From: Sacculina carcini
Lineage: Eukaryota > Arthropoda > Thecostraca > Sacculinidae
Direction of reading: 5' to 3'
Length of the DNA: 64,000 bases
NCBI GenBank assembly: GCA_916048095.2
Contig: OU696578.1
Coordinates: forward strand, 12,501 to 76,500
Below are positions 13,301-25,400 of the stretch, in pieces. How positions within the stretch are numbered: the first letter of the stretch is position 1; every line of letters starts with the position of its first letter. A program made the translations under genes and the position numbers. The notes under the pieces were generated by a model. It ran no database searches. It saw only the letters and a list, made by a program, of their open reading frames with translations, and was not told the DNA's origin.

Positions 13301-16300
13301 TTAGGTAACACTTAGGGCATACTTAGGTAACACTTAGGGCACACTTAGGTAACACTTAGGGCACACTTAGGTAACACTTAGGGTACACTTAGGTAACACT
13401 TAGGGCACACTTAGGTAACACTTAGGGCACACTTAGGCAACACTTAGGGCATACTTAGGTAACACTTAGGGCACACTTAGGTAACACTTAGGGCACACTT
13501 AGGTAACACTTAGGGTACACTTAGGTAACACTTAGGGCACACTTATGTAACACTTAGGGCACACTTAGGTAACACTTAGGTCACACTTAGGTAACACTTA
13601 GGGCATACTTAGGTAAAACTTAGGGCACACTTAGGGCACACTTAGGGCACACTTAGGGCACACTTAGGTAACACTTAGGTAACACTTAGGACACACTTAG
13701 GTAACACTTAGGGCACAATTAGGTAACACTTAGGGCATACTTAGGTAACACTTAGGGCACACTTAGGTAACACTTAGGGCACACTTAGGTAACACTTAGG
13801 GCACACTTAGGTAACACTTAGGGCACACTTAGGTAACACTTAGGGTACACTTAGGTAACACTTAGGGCACACTTATGTAACACTTAGGGCACACTTAGGT
13901 AACACTTAGGTCACACTTAGGTAACACTTAGGGCATACTTAGGTAAAACTTAGGGCACACTTAGGTAACACTTAGGGCACACTTAGGGCACACTTAGGTA
14001 ACACTTAGGGCACACTTAGGTAACACTTAGGTAACACTTAGGTAACACTTAGGTAACACTTAGGGCACACTTAGGTAGCACTTAGGGCACACTTAGGTAA
14101 CACTTAGGGCACACTTAGGTAACACTTAGGGCACACTTAGGTAGCACTTAGGGCACACTTAGGGCACACTTAGGGCACACTTAGGTAACACTTAGGTAAC
14201 ACTTAGGACACACTTAGGTAACACTTAGGGCACAATTAGGTAACACTTAGGGCATACTTAGGTAACACTTAGGGCACACTTAGGTAACACTTAGGGCACA
14301 CTTAGGTAACACTTAGGGCACACTTAGGTAACACTTAGGGCACACTTAGGTAACACTTAGGGCACACTTAGGTAACACTTAGGGCACACTTAGGTAACAC
14401 TTAGGGCACACTTAGGTAACACTTAGGTAACACTTAGGGCACACTTAGGTAACACTTAGGGCACACTTAGGTAACACTTAGGTAACACTTAGGTAACACT
14501 TAGGGCACACTTAGGGCACACTTAGGTAACACTTAGGGCACACTTAGGGCACACTTAGGTAACACTTAGGGCACACTGAGGTAACACTTAGGGCACACTT
14601 AGGTAACACTTAGGTAACACTTAGGTAACACTTAAGTAACACTTAGGGTACACTTAGATAACACTTAGGGCACATTTAGGTAACACTTAGGGCACACTTA
14701 GGCAACACTTAGGGCATACTTAGGTAACACTTAGGGCACACTTAGGTAACACTTAGGGCACACTTAGGTAACACTTAGGGCACACTTAGGTAACACTTAG
14801 GGCACACTTAGGTAACACTTAGGTAACACTTAGGTAACACTTAGGTAACACTTAGGTAACACTTAGGTAACACTTAGGGTACACTTAGGTAACACTTAGG
14901 GTACACTTAGGTAACACTTAGGGCACACTTAGGTAACACTTAGGGCACACTTAGGTAACACTTAGGGCATACTTAGGTAACACTTAGGGCACACTTAGGT
15001 AACACTTAGGGCACACTTAGGTAACACTTAGGGTACACTTAGGTAACACTTAGGGCACACTTAGGTAACACTTAGGGCACACTTAGGTAACACTTAGGGC
15101 ACACTTAGGGCACACTTAGGTAACACTTAGGGCACACTGAGGTAACACTTAGGGCACACTTAGGTAACACTTAGGGCACACTTAGGTAACACTTAGGTAA
15201 CACTTAGGGCATACTTGGGTAACACTTAGGGCACACTTAGGGCACACTTAGGTAACACTTAGGGCACATTTAGGTAACACTTAGGGCACACTTAGGCAAC
15301 ACTTAGGGCATACTTAGGTAACACTTAGGGCACACTTAGGTAACACTTAGGGCACATTTAGGTAACACTTAGGGCACACTTAGGTAACACTTAGGGCACA
15401 CTTAGGTAACACTTAGGTAACACTTAGGTAACACTTAGGTAACACTTAGGTAACACTTAGGTAACACTTAGGGTACACTTAGGTAACACTTAGGGCACAC
15501 TTAGGTAACACTTAGGGCACACTTAGGTAACACTTAGGGCATACTTAGGTAACACTTAGGGCACACTTAGGTAACACTTAGGGCACACTTAGGTAACACT
15601 TAGGGTACACTTAGGTAACACTTAGGGCACACTTAGGTAACACTTAGGGCACACTTAGGCAACACTTAGCGCATACTTAGGCAACACTTAGGGCATACTT
15701 AGGTAACACTTAGGGCACACTTAGGTAACACTTAGGGCACACTTAGGTAACACTTAGGGCACACTTAGGTAACACTTAGGGCACAATTAGGTAACACTTA
15801 GGTAACACTTAGGTAACACTTAGGTAACACTTAGGTAACACTTAGGTAACACTTAGGGTACACTTAGGTAACACTTAGGGCACACTTAGGTAACACTTAG
15901 GGCACACTTAGGTAACACTTAGGGCACATTTAGGTAACACTTAGGGCACACTTAGGTAACACTTAGGGCACACTTAGGTAACACTTAGGTAACACTTAGG
16001 TAACACTTAGGTAACACTTAGGTAACACTTAGGTAACACTTAGGGTACACTTAGGTAACACTTAGGGCACACTTAGGTAACACTTAGGTAACACTTAGGG
16101 CACACTTAGGTAACACTTAGGGCACACTTAGGCAACACTTAGGGCATACTTAGTTAACACTTAGGGCACACTTAGGTAACACTTAGGGCACACTTAGGTA
16201 ACACTTAGGGTACACTTAGGTAACACTTAGGGCACACTTAGGTAACACTTAGGTAACACTTAGGGCACACTTAGGTAACACTTAGGGCACACTTAGGTAA

Positions 16301-17399
16301 CACTTAGGGCATACTTAGGTAACACTTAGGGCACACTTAGGTAACACTTAGGGTACACTTAGGTAACACTTAGGGCTCACTTAGGTAACACTTAGGGCAT
16401 ACTTAGGTAACACTTAGGGCACACTTAGGTAACACTTAGGTAACACTTAGGGTACACTTAGGTAACACTTAGGGCACACTTACGTAACACTTAGGTAACA
16501 CTTAGGTAACACTTAGGGCACACTTAGGTAACACTTAGGTAACACTTAGGTAACACTTAGGGCACACTTAGGTAACACTTAGGGCACACTTACGTAACAC
16601 TTAGGTAACACTTAGGTAACACTTAGGGCACACTTAGGTAACACTTAGGTAACACTTAGGTAACACTTAGGGCACACTTAGGTAACACTTAGGGCACACT
16701 TACGTAACACTTAGGTAACACTTAGGTAACACTTAGGTAACACTTAGGGCACACTTAGGTAACACTTAGGTAACACTTAGGTAACACTTAGGGCACACTT
16801 AGGTAACACTTAGGGCACACTTAGGTAACACTTAGGGCACAATTAGGTAACACTTAGGTAACACTTAGGTAACACTTAGGTAACACTTAGGTAACACTTA
16901 GGTAACACTTAGGGTACACTTAGGTAACACTTAGGGCACACTTAGGTAACACTTAGGGCACACTTAGGTAACACTTAGGGTACACTTAGGTAACACTTAG
17001 GGCACACTTAGGTAACACTTAGGGCACACTTAGGCAACACTTAGGGCATACTTAGGTAACACTTAGGGCACACTTAGGTAACACTTAGGGCACATTTAGG
17101 TAACACTTAGGGCACACTTAGGTAACACTTAGGGCACACTTAGGTAACACTTAGGTAACACTTAGGTAACACTTAGGTAACACTTAGGTAACACTTAGGT
17201 AACACTTAGGGTACACTTAGGTAACACTTAGGGCACACTTAGGTAACACTTAGGGCACACTTAGGTAACACTTAGGGCATACTTAGGTAACACTTAGGGC
17301 ACACTTAGGTAACACTTAGGGCACACTTAGGTAACACTTAGGGTACACTTAGGTAACACTTAGGGCACACTTAGGTAACACTTAGGGCACACTTAGGCA

Positions 17400-20300
17400 A
17401 CACTTAGCGCATACTTAGGCAACACTTAGGGCATACTTAGGTAACACTTAGGGCACACTTAGGTAACACTTAGGGCACACTTAGGTAACACTTAGGGCAC
17501 ACTTAGGTAACACTTAGGGCACAATTAGGTAACACTTAGGTAACACTTAGGTAACACTTAGGTAACACTTAGGTAACACTTAGGTAACACTTAGGGTACA
17601 CTTAGGTAACACTTAGGGCACACTTAGGTAACACTTAGGGCACACTTAGGTAACACTTAGGGTACACTTAGGTAACACTTAGGGCACACTTAGGTAACAC
17701 TTAGGGCACACTTAGGCAACACTTAGGGCATACTTAGGCAACACTTAGGGCATACTTAGGTAACACTTAAGGCACACTTAGGTAACACTTAGGGCACACT
17801 TAGGTAACACTTAGGGTACACTTAGGTAACACTTAGGGCACACTTATGTAACACTTAGGGCACACTTAGGTAACACTTAGGTCACACTTAGGTAACACTT
17901 AGGGCATACTTAGGTAAAACTTAGGGCACACTTAGGTAACACTTAGGTAACACTTAGGGCACACTTAGGTAACACTTAGGTAACACTTAGGTAACACTTA
18001 GGTAACACTTAGGTAACACTTGGGGTACACTTAGGTAACACTTAGGTAACACTTAGGTAACACTTAGGTAACACTTAGGTAACACTTAGGTAACACTTAG
18101 GGCACACTTAGGTAACACTTAGGTAACACTTAGGTAACACTTAGGTAACACTTAGGTAACACTTAGGTAACACTTAGGTAACACTTAGGGTACACTTAGG
18201 TAACACTTAGGGCACACTTAGGTAACACTTAGGTAACACTGAGGGTACACTTAGGTAACACTTAGGGCACACTTAGGCAACACTTAGGGCATACTTAGGT
18301 AAAACTTAGGGCACACTTAGGTAACACTTAGGTAACACTTAGGGCACACTTAGGTAACACTTAGGTAACACTTAGGTAACACTTAGGTAACACTTAGGTA
18401 ACACTTGGGGTACACTTAGGTAACACTTAGGTAACACTTAGGTAACACTTAGGTAACACTTAGGTAACACTTAGGTAACACTTAGGGCACACTTAGGTAA
18501 CACTTAGGTAACACTTAGGTAACACTTAGGTAACACTTAGGTAACACTTAGGTAACACTTAGGTAACACTTAGGGTACACTTAGGTAACACTTAGGGCAC
18601 ACTTAGGTAACACTTAGGTAACACTGAGGGTACACTTAGGTAACACTTAGGGCACACTTAGGCAACACTTAGGGCATACTTAGGTAACACTTAGGGCACA
18701 CTTAGGTAACACTTAGGGCACACTTAGGTAACACTTAGGGCACACTTAGGTAACACTTAGGGCACACTTAGGTAACACTTAGGGCACACTTAGGTAACAC
18801 TTAGGGCACACTTAGGTAACACTTAGGGCACACTTAGGTAACACTTAGGGCACACTTAGGTAACACTTAGGGCATACTTAGGTAACACTTAGGGCACACT
18901 TAGGTAACACTTAGGGCACACTTAGGTAACACTTAGGGCACACTTAGGCAACACTTAGGGCATACTTAGTTAACACTTAGGGCACACTTAGGTAACACTT
19001 AGGGCACACTTAGGTAACACTTAGGGTACACTTAGGTAACACTTAGGGCACACTTAGGTAACACTTAGGGCACACTTAGGCAACACTTAGGGCATACTTA
19101 GGTAACACTTAGGGCACACTTAGGTAACACTTAGGGCACATTTAGGTAACACTTAGGGCACACTTAGGTAACACTTAGGGCACACTTAGGTAACACTTAG
19201 GGCACACTTAGGTAACACTTAGGGCACACTTAGGTAACACTTAGGGCACACTTAGGTAACACTTAGGGCACACTTAGGTAACACTTAGGGCATACTTAGG
19301 TAACACTTAGGGCACACTTAGGTAACACTTAGGGCACACTTAGGTAACACTTAGGGCACACTTAGGTAACACTTAGGGCACACTTACGTAACACTTAGGT
19401 AACACTTAGGTAACACTTAGGTAACACTTAGGGTACACTTAGGTAACACTTAGGTAACACTTAGGTAACACTTAGGTAACACTTAGGTAACACTTAGGTA
19501 ACACTTAGGTAACACTTAGGTAACACTTAGGTAACACTTAGGTAACACTTAGGTAACACTTAGGGTACACTTAGGTAACACTTAGGGCTCACTTAGGTAA
19601 CACTTAGGGCATACTTAGGTAACACTTAGGGCACACTTAGGTAACACTTAGGTAACACTTAGGGTACACTTAGGTAACACTTAGGGCACACTTACGTAAC
19701 ACTTAGGTAACACTTAGGTAACACTTAGGGCACACTTAGGTAACACTTAGGTAACACTTAGGTAACACTTAGGGCACACTTAGGTAACACTTAGGGCACA
19801 CTTACGTAACACTTAGGTAACACTTAGGTAACACTTAGGGCACACTTAGGTAACACTTAGGTAACACTTAGGTAACACTTAGGGCACACTTAGGTAACAC
19901 TTAGGGCACACTTACGTAACACTTAGGTAACACTTAGGTAACACTTAGGTAACACTTAGGGCACACTTAGGTAACACTTAGGTAACACTTAGGTAACACT
20001 TAGGGCACACTTAGGTAACACTTAGGGCACACTTAGGTAACACTTAGGGCACACTTAGGTAACACTTAGGGCACACTTAGGTAACACTTAGGGCACACTT
20101 AGGGTACACTTAGGGCACACTTAGGTAACACTTAGGTAACACTTAGGGCACACTTAGGTAACACTTAGGGCACACTTAGGTAACACTTAGGTAACACTTA
20201 GGGCACACTTAGGTAACACTTAGGGCACACTTAGGTAACACTTAGGGCACACTTAGGTAACACTTAGGGCACACTTAGGTAACACTTAGGGCAAACTTAG

Positions 20301-22000
20301 GTAACACTTAGGGCACACTTAGGTAACACTTAGGGCACACTTAGGTAACACTTAGGGCACACTTAGGTAACACTTAGGTAACACTTAGGTAACACTTAGG
20401 TAACACTTAGGTAACACTTGGGGTACACTTAGGTAACACTTAGGTAACACTTAGGTAACACTTAGGTAACACTTAGGTAACACTTAGGTAACACTTAGGG
20501 CACACTTAGGTAACACTTAGGTAACACTTAGGTAACACTTAGGTAACACTTAGGTAACACTTAGGTAACACTTAGGTAACACTTAGGGTACACTTAGGTA
20601 ACACTTAGGGCACACTTAGGTAACACTTAGGTAACACTGAGGGTACACTTAGGTAACACTTAGGGCACACTTAGGTAACACTTAGGGCACACTTAGGTAA
20701 CACTTAGGGCACATTTAGGTAACACTTAGGGCACACTTAGGTAACACTTAGGGCACACTTAGGTAACACTTAGGTAACACTTAGGTAACACTTAGGTAAC
20801 ACTTAGGTAACACTTAGGTAACACTTAGGGTACACTTAGGTAACACTTAGGGCACACTTAGGTAACACTTAGGGCACACTTAGGTAACACTTAGGGCATA
20901 CTTAGGTAACACTTAGGGCACACTTAGGTAACACTTAGGGCACACTTAGGTAACACTTAGGGTACACTTAGGTAACACTTAGGGCACACTTAGGTAACAC
21001 TTAGGGCACACTTAGGCAACACTTAGCGCATACTTAGGCAACACTTAGGGCATACTTAGGTAACACTTAGGGCACACTTAGGTAACACTTAGGGCACACT
21101 TAGGTAACACTTAGGGCACACTTAGGTAACACTTAGGGCACAATTAGGTAACACTTAGGTAACACTTAGGTAACACTTAGGTAACACTTAGGTAACACTT
21201 AGGTAACACTTAGGGTACACTTAGGTAACACTTAGGGCACACTTAGGTAACACTTAGGGCACACTTAGGTAACACTTAGGGTACACTTAGGTAACACTTA
21301 GGGCACACTTAGGTAACACTTAGGGCACACTTAGGCAACACTTAGGGCATACTTAGGCAACACTTAGGGCATACTTAGGTAACACTTAAGGCACACTTAG
21401 GTAACACTTAGGGCACACTTAGGTAACACTTAGGGTACACTTAGGTAACACTTAGGGCACACTTATGTAACACTTAGGGCACACTTAGGTAACACTTAGG
21501 TCACACTTAGGTAACACTTAGGGCATACTTAGGTAAAACTTAGGGCACACTTAGGTAACACTTAGGTAACACTTAGGGCACACTTAGGTAACACTTAGGT
21601 AACACTTAGGTAACACTTAGGTAACACTTAGGTAACACTTGGGGTACACTTAGGTAACACTTAGGTAACACTTAGGTAACACTTAGGTAACACTTAGGTA
21701 ACACTTAGGTAACACTTAGGGCACACTTAGGTAACACTTAGGTAACACTTAGGTAACACTTAGGTAACACTTAGGTAACACTTAGGTAACACTTAGGTAA
21801 CACTTAGGGTACACTTAGGTAACACTTAGGGCACACTTAGGTAACACTTAGGTAACACTGAGGGTACACTTAGGTAACACTTAGGGCACACTTAGGCAAC
21901 ACTTAGGGCATACTTAGGTAAAACTTAGGGCACACTTAGGTAACACTTAGGTAACACTTAGGGCACACTTAGGTAACACTTAGGTAACACTTAGGTAACA
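17400..22000. repeat. 3619-bp tandem higher-order repeat ending at the LINE
   Basis: Landmarks recur 3619 bp (329 units) apart: cttagcgcata at 17403 and 21022, cttatgtaaca at 17843 and 21462, cttggggtaca at 18019 and 21638, ctgagggtaca at 18239 and 21858. In the first copy a second cttggggtaca follows 385 bp after the first, at 18404. In the second copy its expected place (22023) is displaced by the LINE and it appears at 26571. This gives an in-window empty site for the LINE at about 18349-18403. Confidence 0.85.
21996..22000. other. Left flank of the LINE, candidate target-site duplication taaca
   Basis: The satellite stops after a complete A unit. The five bases taaca here recur at 26544-26548 after the tail. 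Because TAA is also the tail unit, the real duplication could be 2 to 5 bp, or none if the element begins with CAGTC. A longer duplication is ruled out by the empty-site comparison. Confidence 0.5.
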
Positions 22001-22032
22001 GTCTCTGACTAACCCTCGCTGAGTGTGCACGT
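21999..22032 (+). promoter_or_regulatory. Possible internal Inr plus DPE-like promoter of the LINE
   Basis: The junction reads acagtc at 21998-22003, matching arthropod initiator TCA(G/T)T(C/T) in five of six bases. Counting the A at 22000 as +1, GCACGT at +28 to +33 matches the DPE consensus RGWYVT in five of six bases. Drosophila Jockey-type LINEs use this Inr plus DPE layout. The E-box-like palindrome CACGTG overlaps at 22028-22033. Short matches like these can occur by chance, so this is tentative. Confidence 0.25.
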
Positions 22033-22485
22033 GTTTTCCGTCGCTCGTTCGCGCCCGGCTGTCTACGCTTCGCTGACGCTCACCGACGACAGATCCTGAT
22101 TTCTGCTAACGCTGAGTGTTCATTGAGTTATATTTCAGTTGTTTTATTATTATATTTGATTTAGCGTTATTTTGATTTTTCATTACTCGTTTTGTTCATT
22201 GATAATATTTGCCTTTTTAAAGGCGGATATTTTCTTCTTGCGAGCTCATTCATTTACTTTTAAGACTGTTTAAGACTTTTAAGTCAATTAATCTTTTTTT
22301 TATTTCAGGTTATATATTTGAATTTTTATATTTTGTTTCTGAATGTGATTGAGAATCAGGGTTCGCAGCCATAGTTGCTTTGCAATCTTCCTGCTGAATT
22401 CTCTCATCACATTCTTTTTCGTCACTTTTCAGTTCAGTTTGTATATTATTTAATTTAACTTTGTCTATAAATATAAGTGTTGTTC
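22001..22485 (+). other. LINE 5' untranslated region
   Basis: This region lies between the satellite junction and the first ATG of the LINE ORF. The first 100 bp are GC- and CpG-rich, and the rest is AT-rich with T runs. No ORF of useful size is present, so no gag-like ORF1 lies upstream. LINEs of this kind are transcribed from an internal promoter in this segment. An in-frame TAA at 22474-22476 precedes the ORF. Confidence 0.7.
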
Positions 22486-25400
22486 ATGGATATATGTATT
22501 ATTTTCTGTCTCATGTCTGTTTTGTTGATGTGGCGGGCCGAAAATTGTAGCCCCGCCCCGACGGCTAACGGCCGGTTTTCCCGTTTCCCGTCAGCGCCCA
22601 GCTCTTTCCTCGCACTGAGGTGCCAACTAATTCTGTGTTGCTCTCATACTCTGTCTTTGTGGTCGCCCATTGGACATTTTGCCTTGCGATATGTGTTTAA
22701 CAATGAGCTCTCAATAAATTGTTCTCACATGTGTTTTCTAGTGTTTTTCTTGTGTGTGTATTTGTGTGTATGTTTGCTTTGTATTGTGTGTGTTGTATGC
22801 TTGTTTTTTGTTGTGAAATTTCGTATGCATGTGTTATGTGTTGTGTTTTTGTGTTCGCATGCGTCGTGCATTATGTGTTTACTTGTATGTCTGCTTTGCG
22901 TTGTGTGTGTGCCTTCTCACACCGTGGATTTGTCGTTTCTACTGATGATGTGTGGCGATGTTGAAATGAATCCCGGTCCTGCTCGACCACAAAAACGATT
23001 TTCAAATATACTTTTCGCCAACATCAGGGGCTTGTATAAGAACATCAGAGATTTGACAGCAGCCAGTCGCTCCAAGGACATCGTTATCTGTGCCGAAACG
23101 CTTGTGTCCGATTATCGGGACCAATCTGAGCTCTTGATGCCAGGTTTCAGTAAGCCATTGCTAATCAAACGTGACTCAAAAAACAGGCGGCGTGGCATGG
23201 CAGTGTACGTACGCAAAGGCTTTTCAGCAACGAGAATTACAGCTCACGACTGCACTTGTCATGAATTTATGCTGCTGCGTGTCAACACCGCCTTGATGAA
23301 TTTTTACATCTTTGGAGCCTACCGAAATCCAGACAGTAACGACTCTATCTACGAATGTCTCTTGTCAGCCATGTCAACAATTCAGGAGAAGGACACCAAG
23401 TCAGCATTTGTATTTGTGGGAGACATGAACGCCCATCACCGTGAGTGGCTCTTGTCGACATCTCCTACAGACGCTCATGGTAGAGCAGCATATGATTTCT
23501 GCAACATTTCTGGCTGCTCCCAAATGGTGTCCGGTCCCACACATCAAGCGGGAAACTGTTTGGACTTGGTTATGACAGACGTCTCAGATATCGTGAGTGT
23601 AAGCGTGGAAGCTCCAATAGGAAGTTCAGATCACTCGTCGCTGTCCGTGAAGTTGACATTGAGACAGAAGGTTTCTCCTTACACGATTTCAAGGCTCGTG
23701 CACATGAAGAACAATGTTGACTGGGTGAAGGTGAATGATGAATTGAAAGCAATTAAAGTTTCAAATCTGCAGCAGAAGGAATGCCCCATCGATGCATTGA
23801 ACAAATACATTACCGATGTCATCTCAAGGAGAGTGCCTACTAAAAAACTACGTTTTCGCTCTGATGACAAAGCCTGGTTCACCAACGAATGTCGCAGCGC
23901 TCGTGAATCCAAGCAGGAGGCTTACCACAAGTGGCTCCAATCACGCTCAGCCGATTCATGGAATGTCTACACTGAGGCCAGACGGCATGCTGAGCATGTG
24001 TATTCAGAAGCGGAAACACGTCACTCAAAGAAACTTGCTGAAAAGCTAACATCTGCCAATGACGCCCACAAATGGTGGTCAACGTTGAAATCGTCAGTGT
24101 TTGGACATGACCTGTCTGTCCCTCCTTTATTTTCAGCGAACGGTGAGCTCAAAATCAACCCAACAGAGAAGGCAGAGTTGCTTATGGATTACTTCAATAC
24201 CAAGCAATGTCAAGGGTCCATTCCGTCTGACGATTCATCTGTCCTCGCCCCGAAAATCAAAGGCATTGCCTTCCGATCAAGAGAAGTGGCGAATCTCATG
24301 AAAGACCTTGATGCCCACGGAGGAACAGACCCTCTGAATATGTTTCCGCTATTTTTCAAGAACACGGCAGATACTCTAGCTCCGAAGCTCAGTGCTCTTT
24401 TCAGGCGCTTGATGAAGACTGGTTCGTTTCCATCATGTTGGCGGGTTGCGAATATCACGCCCATACCAAAAGGAACCAATTCAGCTGATGTTGCAAACTA
24501 CCGGCCAATATCAATTACGCCGATTCTGTCCAAAATATTCGAGCACTTGATATCTTCCAGACTGTCCAAGTACCTGGAGAGCAACAATCTGCTGTCGGAA
24601 AACCAATTTGCATACCGCAAAAAACTCAGCACGACTGACGCTCTGCTTACTATCACGCATGAGCTCCAGCAAGTGCTAGACAAAGGCAGTGAAGCCTGGA
24701 TTGTGCAGTTGGATTTCTCGGCAGCATTTGACCGTGTGAGCCACCAGGGCTTGTTGCAAAAACTGAGAAAGATTGGAGTCGGCGGCCGTTTGCTAAGTGT
24801 TTTGCATCAATTTCTATCCAATCGCGTACAACGTGTTGCCATCGATGGAGCATACAGTGGCTGGCAGAGCATTGCGTCCGGTGTCCCGCAGGGAAGTGTG
24901 TTGGGTCCTATTTTGTTCAACATTTACACCGCTGACCTGTACACAACCACACGCAGCCCTGTATATGGATATGCTGATGATATCACCTTGATGGCTGTAA
25001 TTTCATCTCCTTCGGACAGACCACAGGTACGTCAAACGGTCAACGACGATCTCAGCAGCGTCCTGAAGTGGTGTGAGAGGTGGAATATGATGCTGAACAC
25101 TTCGAAATCTAAATGCTTGTTGGTTTCTAGGTCACGTACCGTTCAGCCTTCACATGGAGCTATCCTCATAAATGACGCCCAACTCAACGTGTGTGATGAG
25201 CTCAAAATATTGGGAGTACATGTAGACTCAAAGCTCACGTTTGAGAGTCACATTCGGAAGCTAGTTTGTTCGGCATCGCGGAAACTGGGAATTATAAGAA
25301 AGGCATATCGGATGTTCGGTAGCAGCACAATCTCAAAAAGTTGTTTTCGCTGTTTCATTTTGCCAATTCTGGAGTACTGCGCCCCCGTGTGGTCTTCTGC

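Larger units (their letters stand above)
1..22000. repeat. 11-bp satellite array, left arm (2000 monomers)
   Basis: A continuous head-to-tail array of an 11-bp unit fills this stretch. The two main monomers are cttaggtaaca (A) and cttagggcaca (B), which differ only at unit positions 7-8 (TA versus GC) and often alternate. Other units are mostly one substitution away: cttagggtaca, cttagggcata, cttaggcaaca, cttggggtaca, ctgagggtaca, cttacgtaaca, cttatgtaaca, cttaggtcaca, cttaggacaca, cttaggtagca, cttaagtaaca, attaggtaaca, tttaggtaaca. Every landmark unit I located starts at a position equal to 1 modulo 11, for example 12, 3114, 11265, 18019 and 21638, so no net out-of-register indel exists across 21.6 kb. 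Units carry TAG and TAA in all forward frames and TAA in reverse, so no long ORF is possible. Function is unknown; the form suits heterochromatic, centromeric or subtelomeric DNA. Part of it could be affected by assembly of long repeats. Confidence 0.98.

Noticed and set aside
1-22000. True telomere array
   Set aside because: The period is 11 bp and not 5 or 6, so the TTAGG/TTAGGG words are not in direct tandem.
22292-22310. Splice-acceptor-like T tract followed by CAG in the 5'UTR
   Set aside because: A T-rich run ending in ttcag is common in AT-rich DNA. No matching donor or exon is evident and LINEs are normally unspliced.
22477-22485. Start of the LINE ORF at 22477
   Set aside because: The codon there is GTG. 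For a eukaryotic mRNA the first ATG in frame is at 22486, so the CDS is called from there.
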